In this document: one piece after another, positions 17,242 to 26,866 of the stretch | Layout of the letters: each line of letters opens with the position of its first letter | Numbering within the stretch: position 1 is the first letter of the stretch | NCBI GenBank assembly: GCA_002506535.1 | Contig: DAXT01000017.1 | Coordinates: forward strand, 110,560-174,559 | Direction: 5' to 3' | Source of the DNA: Methanothrix harundinacea | GTDB taxonomy: Archaea > Halobacteriota > Methanosarcinia > Methanotrichales > Methanotrichaceae | Length of the DNA stretch: 64,000 nucleotides | Position numbers and translations under genes: made by a program | Notes under the pieces: model-generated | Database searches by the model: none | The model's input: only the letters and a program-made list of their open reading frames with translations | Told to the model about the DNA's origin: nothing

Positions 17242-17382
17242 CGTAATCTACCTCTACAAACGCTATTGCCACCTGAGACTTTTTGAGGCTTTTGGATTCA
17301 CTGGTATATTAGAAAAATCCTGGGATAAGCTCATTAATGATATCATCTCCTACGATATCGGAATGTTCACGGGTCTGGGATT

Positions 17383-18423
17383 ATGACAGAAGATGTCAGG
17401 ATTTGGGAGATCCTCCAAGGAGATCACCTCAAAGAGATGGAGAAGAACCGGTTGGATCAGGAAACCCGGCTTGAAAAGTGGCTGGAGCAGGACATATCCA
17501 TCCTCTCCAGTGACCTTTTAGTGATAGGAAGGCAAGTAGAAACAGATTTTGGTGGCATCATCGATCTTCTCTGCCTCGATTACAACGGAGACGTCGTAAT
17601 AGTCGAGCTTAAGCGCGACAAGACCCCTAGGGAAGTGACAGCCCAGGCATTGGATTACGCCTCCTGGGTAGCGAATCTTTCAAATGAAAAGATAACGGAA
17701 ATCTCTAACCGCTATCTAGGAGACCACAGCACTCTTGAGGAAAGCTTCAGATCAAGGTTTGGAGCTGAACTACCCGAAATATTAAACGAGCACCACAGCA
17801 TGATCATCGTCGCCTCGGAGATAGACGGTCGCTCTGAGAGGATTATACGGTATTTATCGGATAGCTATGGCGTCGGGATCAATGCGGCTACATTCCAATA
17901 TTTCCATAACGGAGATAGAAAAGAGCTGCTGGCCAGGGTTTTTTTGATCGATCCAACTCAAGTAAAATACAGCACCCGCACGAAGGCGATTTCGAAAAGA
18001 CCTCCACCCTTGTCATATGATGATTTACAAAAGATGTCTGAAGATAATGGGGTTGGAGATATCTATAGCCTCCTCTTAGAGCGGCTCAGCCTTATATTCA
18101 ATGGGAAAAATACAACTCGAAGTTCCGTTGCTTTCGTAGGCCTCATGAGCGGTAGTCGGAATACCATATTCAGCTTGATCCCAAAAGACAGTAATACCAA
18201 AGATGGGCTCAATTTCCAGGTTTATATAAATAGACTAGCTAATTATTTGGATGTTGATAAGGAGAGATTGGTAGAAGTTCTGCCGCAAGACAAAAGAGAA
18301 TGGGGATATGTTGGATATACATCACCAGATTGGACGGGATATGAAGGCTTCTTTGGAAACCGCGAAGAAGCAGAACGATTTTCAGCGGCATTGAGCGAGA
18401 TAAAACGGATGAAAAAGAGTTGA
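17383..18423 (+). CDS. NucS/DUF91-type PD-(D/E)XK nuclease-like protein
   Basis: The 346-residue protein has an N-terminal helical part (EKWLEQDISILSSDLLVIGR) and a nuclease core: GGIIDLLCLDYNGDVVIVELKRDKTPREVTAQ carries the D...(x)n...E-x-K catalytic triad and the following Gln, as in NucS/EndoMS and the DUF91 family. The C-terminal half (about residues 200-346) ends with a DUF4268-like segment (REWGYVGYTSPDWTGYEGFF). Base composition is somewhat more AT-rich than the nurA operon that follows, suggesting separate acquisition. It could repair mismatches or restrict foreign DNA. Confidence 0.75.
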   Translation: MTEDVRIWEILQGDHLKEMEKNRLDQETRLEKWLEQDISILSSDLLVIGRQVETDFGGIIDLLCLDYNGDVVIVELKRDKTPREVTAQALDYASWVANLSNEKITEISNRYLGDHSTLEESFRSRFGAELPEILNEHHSMIIVASEIDGRSERIIRYLSDSYGVGINAATFQYFHNGDRKELLARVFLIDPTQVKYSTRTKAISKRPPPLSYDDLQKMSEDNGVGDIYSLLLERLSLIFNGKNTTRSSVAFVGLMSGSRNTIFSLIPKDSNTKDGLNFQVYINRLANYLDVDKERLVEVLPQDKREWGYVGYTSPDWTGYEGFFGNREEAERFSAALSEIKRMKKS

Positions 18424-18477
18424 CCGATTTCGTCTCTCAAAATCGGTATATACATCGACCGCCAACCCACGTCCGAG

Positions 18478-19503
18478 ATGATAGAGAGGGAGAAGCTCGC
18501 CGAGGCCGCCCGGGCATTGAAGGAGTACCTGGCCCCCGTCGACCCCGACGAGTTCGAGGTCGAGACGGGGATCCGCGAAAGTGACTTTCGCGAGATCGTC
18601 CCCCGAGATTTCGACGGCCGGATCTTCGCCATCGACGGGTCCAACGTCGTCGTCTTTGACCTTGGAGCAGTCAGCCTGAACAGGATCAGGGCCGGCTACG
18701 TCGTCTACCGCGGCACCGAGTGGGAGAAGACCGTGGTCACCTATGACGACCTCTTCGTCGCCGATCGGGAGAACTACCAGAGATCCTTCGACCGGTTTCG
18801 CCGGGGGATCTTCGGCCTCGATGAGCCCTTCCGGCTGAAGACGGCCGAGGAGCTCGACCGGATGGCGACCTTCTATCGGGACCTCCAGGAGCACGTCGCC
18901 CTCTTCGAGGCGGTCCTGGAGGCGGAGGCCAGCGACCTCGTCCTCTACGACGGGGGCTTCTCCCTCTGGAGGGAGCCCTACCACCGGGAGGTCTTCACCA
19001 GCATATTCGAACGGGCCGGGGAGAGGGGGGTGGCCCTCCTCGCCATCAGCAAGTCCAGCCAGCTCTCCTGGGGGCGGGGGATAGCTAGGCCCCTCCTCAG
19101 GAGCGTCGATCGCGTCGGGTGCGCCGCCGTCTCCGGCAGCCCCTGGCTAGTCCAGCTCAGCGGCCGGAGGGCGATGAGGGAGGAGCCCTGGGGTGGAGAG
19201 ACCTTCGCCACCCGGCTCCACCCCGGATCGACCCACGCCTTCAGGATCGACGCTCCTGGCCGGGCGGCAGAGTCGATAGACGAGATCCTCGGGCGGGTCG
19301 CCTTCTACTCCAGCTCCTCCGAGAGCCCCGGCTACCCCCACGCCCTCTTCAGGGCCCATCAGGAGATGAAGATCCCGATCCAGGAGCGAAACTTCACCCG
19401 ACTATCGCTCTTCGAGGAGCTCCGTAGGCTGGGGTTTGCGCAAGGAGATATACGAGGAGCCCTCGACTATCACGAGATCCTCGATTCGATCAAGAGGAGA
19501 TAG
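18478..19503 (+). CDS. nurA: NurA 5'-3' nuclease
   Basis: NurA is a Mn-dependent nuclease that resects DNA ends with the HerA translocase during recombination repair. The 341 residues show the diagnostic FAIDGSNVVVFDLGAVSLNRIRAG block (catalytic Asp) and, further on, LVLYDGGFSLWR (second Asp) and the C-terminal HEILDS. Start ATG 18478, with a TATA-like GGTATATACA about 30 bases ahead. It is the first gene of the nurA-herA-mre11-rad50 operon. Confidence 0.92.
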   Translation: MIEREKLAEAARALKEYLAPVDPDEFEVETGIRESDFREIVPRDFDGRIFAIDGSNVVVFDLGAVSLNRIRAGYVVYRGTEWEKTVVTYDDLFVADRENYQRSFDRFRRGIFGLDEPFRLKTAEELDRMATFYRDLQEHVALFEAVLEAEASDLVLYDGGFSLWREPYHREVFTSIFERAGERGVALLAISKSSQLSWGRGIARPLLRSVDRVGCAAVSGSPWLVQLSGRRAMREEPWGGETFATRLHPGSTHAFRIDAPGRAAESIDEILGRVAFYSSSSESPGYPHALFRAHQEMKIPIQERNFTRLSLFEELRRLGFAQGDIRGALDYHEILDSIKRR

Positions 19504-19504
19504 A

Positions 19505-21166
19505 ATGGCAAATTTATCTGATGAAAGGTTGAAGGAGCCACGGGGGCCGGATAGCGCCCCCCCGGAGGGTCTCGCCAGAATCGGTCAGAAGCCCCAGACC
19601 ATAACCATGGACGAAAGCTCTAACCCCTACTTCAGGATAATATCAAAAGACGTCCGGGAGTACCACTTCATCGTCCCGAGCGAGGAGTGGGTGGAGCTCG
19701 GGGAGATCGTCTCGATCCACGATCGAAGGGCGGAGAGAGGCGCCACGTTCCTCGCCAGGATCACCGACCTGCGCCACGCCTCCAACTACGACGGAAACTG
19801 GGACACGGTGATCCGGGGCGACGGCTTCTACGACACTGACCAGATATTCCATCGGGTGGTGGCAGAACCCCTCGGTTGCATAACCAAGGAGGCCGGGGGA
19901 AGGGAGAGGTTTCGAAAGTCGAGGACGATCCCCGCCAAGTTTTCCCCCGTTACGAAGGCGGAGAAGGAGGAGTTTCGCTTCCTCGGAGATGTGATGGGAG
20001 ATATCGAGGTGGGAAGGCTCAGGAACGGGAGCCGGGACGTGAGGGAGATCCCCGTCGCCCTCCACAGCGACGCCATGGATCACCACATGGGGGTCTTTGC
20101 GACTACAGGCATGGGCAAATCGAACTTCATGAAGGTCTTCGCCGCCTCCTGCATGAAGATGGCCTCCTCGAAGGAGTCGAAGTTCGGCCTTCTCATCGTC
20201 GACCCCCACGGCGAGTACATCTTCGGAGCGGAGGGGACGAAGGGGCTCCTCCACCTCGACCGGTACAGAGACGGGATCGTCTGCTACTCCACCGATAAGA
20301 GGCACCTCAAAGACCCCTCAGTCTCAAACCTGACGGTGAAGAGAGGCGAGATCCTCCCCCGGGACATAGAGGTCCTCTACGACTGGACCCCTGCTCAGAG
20401 GGAGGCGCTGGAAGCGGTATCGAGGGTCTTTTACGGGGACGGCTGGCTCGACGACCTTCTCACCCCCGAGGGGGCCGCCAAGATGATCGCCGAGGGGTTC
20501 CACGAGAAGACCGTCGGGCGGATCGGCCGGACGATCAGGACGATCCTGGACAAGAACCGGTACATATCGGACCTCACCTCCAGCATACCCAGCATAATAT
20601 CCAACCTCCTGGATGGGAAGGTCGTCCTGGTGGACATCCCCACCCTCAGCGAGAGGTCCGAGCTCTTCCTCCTCTCCTTATTATCCCGGTCGATCCTCGA
20701 CCGTTACAAGAAGGAGAGCGCCGAGGGGGCGAGGGGGAAGAGCTGCCTCATCACCATCGAGGAGGCGCAGCGGGTCCTCGGCGGCGGCGAGGGGAGCCTC
20801 GCCCGGTTCGAGTCGATCGCCCGGGAGGGGCGCAAGTTCGGCGTCGGCCTCTGCGCCATAACCCAGCAGCCGAAGCTGATCGATAAACAGCTCCTCTCCC
20901 AGTTCAATACCTTCGTCATCCTCGGCCTCGCCGACAGAAACGACAGAACGCGCCTGGAGGAGTCGGCAAAGCAGGATCTATCGACTTTAGACGTCGAGAT
21001 CCAGACCCTGGAGAAGGGAGAGGCGATCGTCAGCACCCTTAAGATACCCTTCCCCGTCCCGGCGAGGGTCCACCTCTACGAGGAGTACCTGGACCGGCTC
21101 AATCGGGAAGGATCTTCTGAAGGGAGGGGTCGGCGGATCGGAGGCTTCAGCCCTCCGCCGGACTAG
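19505..21166 (+). CDS. herA: HerA DNA translocase/helicase
   Basis: HerA is a hexameric FtsK/VirB4-like ATPase that pumps DNA into NurA. From ATG 19505, one base after the nurA stop, it encodes 553 residues: an N-terminal HAS beta-barrel (about residues 25-110), Walker A TTGMGKSNFMKV, Walker B SCLITIEEAQRVLGGG and the sensor GVGLCAITQQPKLI; the C-terminal latch follows. Longer upstream readings overlap nurA and are unlikely. Confidence 0.94.
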   Translation: MANLSDERLKEPRGPDSAPPEGLARIGQKPQTITMDESSNPYFRIISKDVREYHFIVPSEEWVELGEIVSIHDRRAERGATFLARITDLRHASNYDGNWDTVIRGDGFYDTDQIFHRVVAEPLGCITKEAGGRERFRKSRTIPAKFSPVTKAEKEEFRFLGDVMGDIEVGRLRNGSRDVREIPVALHSDAMDHHMGVFATTGMGKSNFMKVFAASCMKMASSKESKFGLLIVDPHGEYIFGAEGTKGLLHLDRYRDGIVCYSTDKRHLKDPSVSNLTVKRGEILPRDIEVLYDWTPAQREALEAVSRVFYGDGWLDDLLTPEGAAKMIAEGFHEKTVGRIGRTIRTILDKNRYISDLTSSIPSIISNLLDGKVVLVDIPTLSERSELFLLSLLSRSILDRYKKESAEGARGKSCLITIEEAQRVLGGGEGSLARFESIAREGRKFGVGLCAITQQPKLIDKQLLSQFNTFVILGLADRNDRTRLEESAKQDLSTLDVEIQTLEKGEAIVSTLKIPFPVPARVHLYEEYLDRLNREGSSEGRGRRIGGFSPPPD

Positions 21167-21177
21167 GTGAGCAACGC

Positions 21178-22344
21178 ATGAAGATCGTCCACATGGCAGA
21201 CTCCCACCTCGGCTTCTCCGCCTACGGCCGGGTCGACCGGTGGGGAAGAAACCTGAGAGAGGAGATGGTCTACCAGGGATTTTCCAAGACCGTCGAGAGG
21301 ATCATCGACATATCCCCCGACGCCGTAGTCCACGCCGGCGACGTCTTCCACCACGTCCGCCCCCGGATCAGGCCGCTTTACGTCTTCCAGCAGAACCTGG
21401 AAAAGTTGGTGGATGCGGGGATCCCCGTGGTCATCATCAGCGGAAACCACGACGCACCCAAGAGCTACGCCGCCCTCTCCCCCTTCACCCTCTTCGAAGG
21501 GATGGAGGGGGTCCGTATCGCCCACCAGTACCGGTACGAGCCCTTCGAAGTTGGAGACACCACCTTCCACTGCATCCCCTTCTGCCTCGGCCCCGAGGAT
21601 TACCTGGCGGAGTTTCGTAAGATGCAGGAGAGGAGGGCCGAGAGGTCGGGAGGAAAGGACGTCCTGGTGATGCACGGCCTGGTGGAGGCGTTATGGGACA
21701 GGAGGCTGCGGACCGTCGGGGAGCACCAGCTGAAAGAGAGCTTCCTCAAGGCCGACTTATCCTACATAGCCCTCGGCCACTACCACGGCCAGGCCCAGGT
21801 GGCGAAGAACGGCTGGTACAGCGGCTCCGTCGAGTACTTCAGGTTCAACGAAGCCAAGGACGAGAAGGGCATCCTCCTCGTCGACCTCGAATCCGGAGAG
21901 GTTAGACAGATTCCGGTCGTTGATAAGTACATGATCGATCTCAATCCCATCGACTGCACCGGCCTCTCCTCCCGGGAGGTGGAGGGGCTGATAAGATCCG
22001 TCTGCGACGATCTGGGCCTGAAAGATAAGATAGTCCGGCTGAGGCTCTCGGAGATATCGAGGGAGGCGTACAGGTCCTTAAGCCGCAGGCTTTTAGGGGA
22101 GCTGAAAGCCGAGGCGCTCACCCTCGAGATCCTCCCGGAGTTCTCGGGAGATCCCGTCAGATATGAGATGGAGCCGATGGAATCGAGGGATCTGCCCCAG
22201 GAGTTTCGCAAGTTCATCGAGGGGGAGGCGGCAGGCGACGCCATCCCCGCCGCCATAAGAGAAGATGTCATAGCCTACGGGACCGGGTTGCTGGCGCGGA
22301 TCTCGGAGAAGAGGACGGCGGAGAGGTTCGATGCGGCTCAATAG
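21178..22344 (+). CDS. mre11: Mre11 double-strand-break nuclease
   Basis: This 388-residue metallophosphoesterase trims DNA ends within the Mre11-Rad50 complex. All phosphoesterase motifs are present: MADSHLGFS, HAGDVFHHVRP, ISGNHDAP, VLVMHG and LGHYHGQ. Start ATG 21178 is 11 bases after herA with a GTGAG site. Its 3' end overlaps rad50 by 14 bases, ensuring coupled synthesis of the complex. Confidence 0.97.
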   Translation: MKIVHMADSHLGFSAYGRVDRWGRNLREEMVYQGFSKTVERIIDISPDAVVHAGDVFHHVRPRIRPLYVFQQNLEKLVDAGIPVVIISGNHDAPKSYAALSPFTLFEGMEGVRIAHQYRYEPFEVGDTTFHCIPFCLGPEDYLAEFRKMQERRAERSGGKDVLVMHGLVEALWDRRLRTVGEHQLKESFLKADLSYIALGHYHGQAQVAKNGWYSGSVEYFRFNEAKDEKGILLVDLESGEVRQIPVVDKYMIDLNPIDCTGLSSREVEGLIRSVCDDLGLKDKIVRLRLSEISREAYRSLSRRLLGELKAEALTLEILPEFSGDPVRYEMEPMESRDLPQEFRKFIEGEAAGDAIPAAIREDVIAYGTGLLARISEKRTAERFDAAQ

Positions 22345-25300
22345 CCTCTCGATGAAAAACTTCAAAAAGTACAGGGGCTCTGTCAGGGTCGAGTTCCAGG
22401 ACGGCCTCACCGGTATCGTCGGAGGTAACGGTTCGGGGAAGAGCACCATCGTCGAGGCGATCGCCTGGGCGCTCTACGGCTCCAGGGCCTCGACGGTGAG
22501 GCGCGAGTTCATCAAGAACTCCCGGGCTTCGGAGAGGGACGACCTGGAGGTGAAGCTCTCCCTCAACTCGGACGGGAAGGAGATGACGATCCTCCGGGCG
22601 ATGAGGGGGAAGAACATGACGCCGGAGGCGATGCTCCGGATCGACGGCGAACTCGTAGCCACCGGCACCCGGGAGGTGGACGGCCGCCTCGAGGAGATCC
22701 TCCGGATAAGCTTTCAGGACTTCATGAAGACCTTCTACGCGAGGCAGAAGGACCTGGACAACCTGATAAGAGATCGGGGCTCGGAGAAGCGGGAGTACCT
22801 CCTCTCTCTCCTGGGCCTCGACGAGGTTCGGGATAGGGCGATGGAGGAGATCAGGTCTGACCTGAGGGAGGCCGAGGGGGAGATCGGGAGGCTGGAAGGG
22901 GCCCTCGCCGAGATCGGCGACGTCGGCGAGATGATCGGCCTGCGGGATCAGGAGGTCGCCTCTGGGAGGGAGGAGGTCGCTATTGCGATAGAGAGGCAGG
23001 CAGATCTAGCCATTGAGGTGGAGAAGAGGCGGCGGGTCCTGGAGGGTGAATTGGAACGGAGGCGGACCCGGGACCATCTCAGAGGAGAGACCGACCGGCT
23101 CTCCCGAGATCTGGAGGAGAGGAGGAGGGCGATCCTCCTCTACGAGAAGAGGCTCTCGCAGATCGAGGAGGGGAGGTGGAAGCTCTTCGAGCTGGAGCCG
23201 AAGCTCGCCCGCCTCGCCTCGGTGAGGGAGCAGCTGGAGGAGCTGGAGCCGAAGAGGGCCCGCCACCAGGAGCTTCTGGAGTTGCGGGCGAGGGCGAAGG
23301 CCGAGATGGAGGGTAGATCCCGCGGCCTGAAAGAGGCCGAGACGAGACTTTGCAGGCTGCAGGAGGAGAGGCGGCAGATGGAATTGATCCTGCCGCGGGA
23401 GGAGGAGTACCGCCGCCTCATCTCGGATCTCGAAGCCCTGGAGGCGAAGCGGGATCGTCACCAGAACCTCTCCACCCTCGCCGGAGAGGAGAGGGCTAGG
23501 GAAGAGGAGGCGAGGAAGAACGCCGCCAGAATCCGGGAGGCTCTGTTGGGCCATTTGGCGGCGAAGGACCGGATGGAGGAGATCGGGCCCTCCGTCGATA
23601 GATATCGGGCCCTCGAGGCGGAGATCTCGCGGCAGAAGAGTGAGAGGGAGAAGAGCAGGCGGCTATCTGATCTGGAGGAGAGGGCGGCCGCAGTCACCAC
23701 CCGGATAGATTCCCTCAGGGCTGAGGTAGCCGCCCTCGATGAGGAGATCTCAGAACTCGGCGACCTGACGGGGAGGGAGGCGAGCCTCCAGAAGAGGGGA
23801 GAGGAGATCGACCGGATCAAAAAGTCGCTGGAAGGTGAGATCGCCGATCTGAACCTGAGGATCTCGGTATCGAGGCGGGAGCTGGCGGAGGCCGCGGAGG
23901 AGAGGTCCAGGATCGAGGCCCTGGGCGAAGAGAGCCTCTGCCCTGCCTGCGAGAGGCCCCTTGTGGGGCAGAGAGACCTCCTCCTGGATAAGTACGGGAC
24001 GGCGGCCTCGGATGCCGCAGAGAGGATATCCCGCCTCGAAGAGCTGAGGGGAGAGGTCATCGCCCGGAAGGAGGGGGCGGCAAGATCGGCAGAGGAGCTC
24101 CTTATCGATCTATCCGCCCTGACCGGATTGAAGGCGAGGGCAGCAGAGATCTTCGCCGAGAAGAGGAGCCTTGGGTCCCGGATCTCAGAGCTGTTGGTGG
24201 AGGCGGAGATGATAAAAGCCGAGATCGTGGCCCTCGGCCCCGCAGATTTCGACCCGGAGATATTCGACCGGCTCGAGGCGGAGGCAGAAGCCCTTCAGGA
24301 CCTGGTCGGCGAATACGCTGCCCTCGCCGTCCGGATCGAGGAGATCCCAAAGAGGAGGGCAGAGCTGGATGAGGCATCCAGGTCCCTCGCCGCCTCCCTG
24401 GAGAAGCTCACATCCCTGGCAGAGATGATGGCGAAACTCGGATACAGCGAGGATGAGAGGTCCAGGGTCAGGGAGAGGATATCGTCCCTGCGGGAGGAGC
24501 ATAAGAGGTTCACTGCCCTGGAGCACCGGACCGGAGAGATCCCGGATCTGGAAGAGGCCGTCCTCTCGGCAAAGAGGGAGGTGGAGAGGCTCAAAAAGGG
24601 GCACGAAGAGGTCGAAGGCGAGATCGAACTCCTCGGCTTCAGCCCCGCCACGGATAGAAGCCTCCAGGAGGAGGGAAAGGAGCTACAGAAGGCCGAGGCT
24701 CTCGCTGGCGAGATCAGGCTCGCCCTCGCCGCCGAGGGGGAGGTGAGGCTCCATCTAGAGGAGGCGAGAGCCGCGGCCTCAAGGATCTCCGGGGAGATCG
24801 CCGACGCCGAGGAGAAGCTCTCGGCCCTGTTTTTCTCTGATGGAGCATATGAGGAGGCGGAGGCTGCCCTGGAGGGGGCTGGCCTGCGGCTGGAGGAGGC
24901 GAGGAAGAGGGGGTCGCAGCTTGCCATCAGCCTCGCCCTCGCCGAGGGGGAGCTAGAGCGGCTGAAGAGGGAGGCGGCCAGGAAGGAGGAGCTGGAAGAT
25001 AAGGAAGCCGGGTGGAGGGTCCGGGTCCAGGTCCTGGATACGACGAGGGGCCTGGCCAACCGGTTCATGGATGCGATCCTCGTCCGGATAAGAAACGAGA
25101 TCGCCGAGGAGGCGGGAAGGATCCTCCGGGATGTGACGGGCAAGTACGGGAGGATCGGCATCGACGACGACTTCAACATCCTAGTCGAGGACGAGGGGGA
25201 GTTCTACCCCATATCCCGCTTCTCCGGCGGCGAGATCGACATGATCGCCGTCTCCGTCCGGGTCGCCATCAGCGAGTACCTGATGAGGTTCTCCAAAGAC

Positions 25301-25519
25301 GGCCCAGGATACTCTTTCCTCATCCTCGACGAGGTCTTCGGGAGCCAGGACGTGGAGCACCGGGAGAGCATGATCAACATGCTGAGGAGCTTGGACGACC
25401 GCTTCCCCCAGATCTTCGCCATAAGCCACATCGGCGAGGTCCAGGGTCAGTTCGAGAACTCGATCCTGGTGGTGGAGGACGACGACGGGTCGAGCAGGAT
25501 CGAGGTGGAGCTGAGGTGA
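22331..25519 (+). CDS. rad50: Rad50 SMC-like ATPase
   Basis: Rad50 tethers and gates DNA ends for Mre11. The 1062 residues comprise an N-terminal Walker A (GGNGSGKSTIVEAIAWALYG), a long coiled coil with the zinc hook SLCPACERPL at about residues 535-544, and a C-terminal half with signature RFSGGEIDMIA, Walker B SFLILDEVFGSQD and a switch His (AISHIGEV). It is longer than the roughly 880-residue Pyrococcus protein because of an extended coiled coil. It overlaps mre11. Confidence 0.97.
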   Translation: MRLNSLSMKNFKKYRGSVRVEFQDGLTGIVGGNGSGKSTIVEAIAWALYGSRASTVRREFIKNSRASERDDLEVKLSLNSDGKEMTILRAMRGKNMTPEAMLRIDGELVATGTREVDGRLEEILRISFQDFMKTFYARQKDLDNLIRDRGSEKREYLLSLLGLDEVRDRAMEEIRSDLREAEGEIGRLEGALAEIGDVGEMIGLRDQEVASGREEVAIAIERQADLAIEVEKRRRVLEGELERRRTRDHLRGETDRLSRDLEERRRAILLYEKRLSQIEEGRWKLFELEPKLARLASVREQLEELEPKRARHQELLELRARAKAEMEGRSRGLKEAETRLCRLQEERRQMELILPREEEYRRLISDLEALEAKRDRHQNLSTLAGEERAREEEARKNAARIREALLGHLAAKDRMEEIGPSVDRYRALEAEISRQKSEREKSRRLSDLEERAAAVTTRIDSLRAEVAALDEEISELGDLTGREASLQKRGEEIDRIKKSLEGEIADLNLRISVSRRELAEAAEERSRIEALGEESLCPACERPLVGQRDLLLDKYGTAASDAAERISRLEELRGEVIARKEGAARSAEELLIDLSALTGLKARAAEIFAEKRSLGSRISELLVEAEMIKAEIVALGPADFDPEIFDRLEAEAEALQDLVGEYAALAVRIEEIPKRRAELDEASRSLAASLEKLTSLAEMMAKLGYSEDERSRVRERISSLREEHKRFTALEHRTGEIPDLEEAVLSAKREVERLKKGHEEVEGEIELLGFSPATDRSLQEEGKELQKAEALAGEIRLALAAEGEVRLHLEEARAAASRISGEIADAEEKLSALFFSDGAYEEAEAALEGAGLRLEEARKRGSQLAISLALAEGELERLKREAARKEELEDKEAGWRVRVQVLDTTRGLANRFMDAILVRIRNEIAEEAGRILRDVTGKYGRIGIDDDFNILVEDEGEFYPISRFSGGEIDMIAVSVRVAISEYLMRFSKDGPGYSFLILDEVFGSQDVEHRESMINMLRSLDDRFPQIFAISHIGEVQGQFENSILVVEDDDGSSRIEVELR

Positions 25520-25570
25520 GCCGGGCCGATCCGGGGGGGAGCAGGATGGCCCTCTGCTCTTTCAGAGGGT

Positions 25571-26770
25571 TCAGAGATCTCCCCGGAGAAAAATCCTCAA
25601 CACCGTCCCCATCATCCTCAGCCCCGATGACCCCATCTGAAGGCCGACGTTCCTGATCGCCCGGCTCGGCCGGTCTATATCCCCCACCTCCTCGATGATC
25701 TTCAAAAGGTCCTCTCGACCTGCTAGATGGCGGACGAGATCGTCCATCTCGGAGTCGGACATACCCGCCCTCAACCTGTGAACGATCATCCCCAGGCGGA
25801 TCTCCCGGCCCAGGGCAGCCCGCCACCTCCGCTCGTACTCGGAGAGCCTGGCGGCGGAACCGTCCCCCTCGCAGGCCGCCGCCGCGGCCACCTCCCCGGC
25901 GATCTTGGCGGATACGAGCCCCGGATAGATCCCACCGCCTGAGGTGGGCTTCACCTGGCCTGCGGCGTCGCCGACGGCTATGAAGCCATCGGCGACCGTC
26001 GAGGCAGGCGGCCCCAGGGGAAGACCCCCCACAGCCAGGTGGAGGGGGCCTCCTCTGATTCTGGAACGGATGGGGGGGCTTTTCAGGAGGCGTTTCAGAT
26101 ATGTGCAGGCGTTATTTCGGCAGCAGAGCCCCACCCTGGCGACCCCCTCCGAGGCCGGGATGGCCCAGCCGAAGAAGCCCGGTGCGACGTCCCGTCCGAG
26201 GAAGACCTCCACCATATCGGGGTCATCGAAATCGATAGGAAGCTCTGCCTGGGCTGAGGAGAGGATCTCCCTTTGCGGCCCGATCCCTGCCCTCCTCGCG
26301 ATCCGGGCCCCCGCCCCCTCGGCGGAGATGACGACCCCCGCCTCGACCTTCCGCCGGTCGGGTCCGCGGCCGACGGCGAGGACGGTCCGCCCTCCTGACC
26401 TCGTCAGATCCGTAACAGGGGATGCCATCATCACCTCGGCCCCCGCCCTCGCCGCCTCCGCCAGGAGAGCCCGGTCGAAGATCCTCCGGTCGACGACCCA
26501 CGCCTTCGTCTCCGGGGCCTTGAATGCCAATTGATGACCCCCGGGGGAGACGACCTTAGCCCCCCGCAGGGGCCTGATCAAAAAGGAGCCCGGCGGCAGG
26601 TGCGACTCCTCCACTGCCCTCACCCCCAGAAGCCCGGCGCACTGGACGGGCCAGCCGGCCCGGGGGTGCTCCTCGAAGATGACGACCTGCGCTCCGGCCT
26701 TGGCCGCCTTCTTTGCCGCCATCGACCCCGCGGGCCCGGCTCCGATGACGGCGACGTCGTACCGCTCCAT
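25571..26770 (-). CDS. Geranylgeranyl reductase family flavoprotein
   Basis: The 399-residue FAD enzyme resembles archaeal GGR, which saturates the isoprenoid chains of membrane lipids. Motifs are VAVIGAGPAGSMAAKKAA (FAD), HPRAGWPVQCAGL (conserved in GGR near the flavin) and FIAVGDAAGQVKPTSGGG. I choose ATG 26770 (MERYDVAVIG), which matches the family; a 22-residue longer reading has no support. It is divergent from the dehydrogenase gene at 26867. Confidence 0.9.
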   Translation of the reverse strand: MERYDVAVIGAGPAGSMAAKKAAKAGAQVVIFEEHPRAGWPVQCAGLLGVRAVEESHLPPGSFLIRPLRGAKVVSPGGHQLAFKAPETKAWVVDRRIFDRALLAEAARAGAEVMMASPVTDLTRSGGRTVLAVGRGPDRRKVEAGVVISAEGAGARIARRAGIGPQREILSSAQAELPIDFDDPDMVEVFLGRDVAPGFFGWAIPASEGVARVGLCCRNNACTYLKRLLKSPPIRSRIRGGPLHLAVGGLPLGPPASTVADGFIAVGDAAGQVKPTSGGGIYPGLVSAKIAGEVAAAAACEGDGSAARLSEYERRWRAALGREIRLGMIVHRLRAGMSDSEMDDLVRHLAGREDLLKIIEEVGDIDRPSRAIRNVGLQMGSSGLRMMGTVLRIFLRGDL

Positions 26771-26866
26771 CTCAACGAAACTCCATCGGCCGGGGGGATA
26801 GCCTTTTCCATCCTCAGGATAGAGGATATCTCGCAAAAAGGGTCTATCGAGTCTGGAGGGAACTAT

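Noticed and set aside
19436..19504. Extension of herA into nurA
   Set aside because: The extra residues overlap the nurA end in another frame; ATG 19505 directly follows the nurA stop and gives a normal HerA N-terminus.
22331..25519. Numerous 150-300 residue antisense and frame-shifted open frames inside rad50
   Set aside because: Their composition (runs of Ser/Leu/Arg or Pro/Arg) mirrors coiled-coil codons read in the wrong frame; no independent start signals.
26531..26866. Long N-terminal extension of the alanine dehydrogenase-type gene
   Set aside because: It runs antisense through the flavoprotein gene and has no ribosome site; the family N-terminus starts at TTG 26867 behind TGGAGGG.
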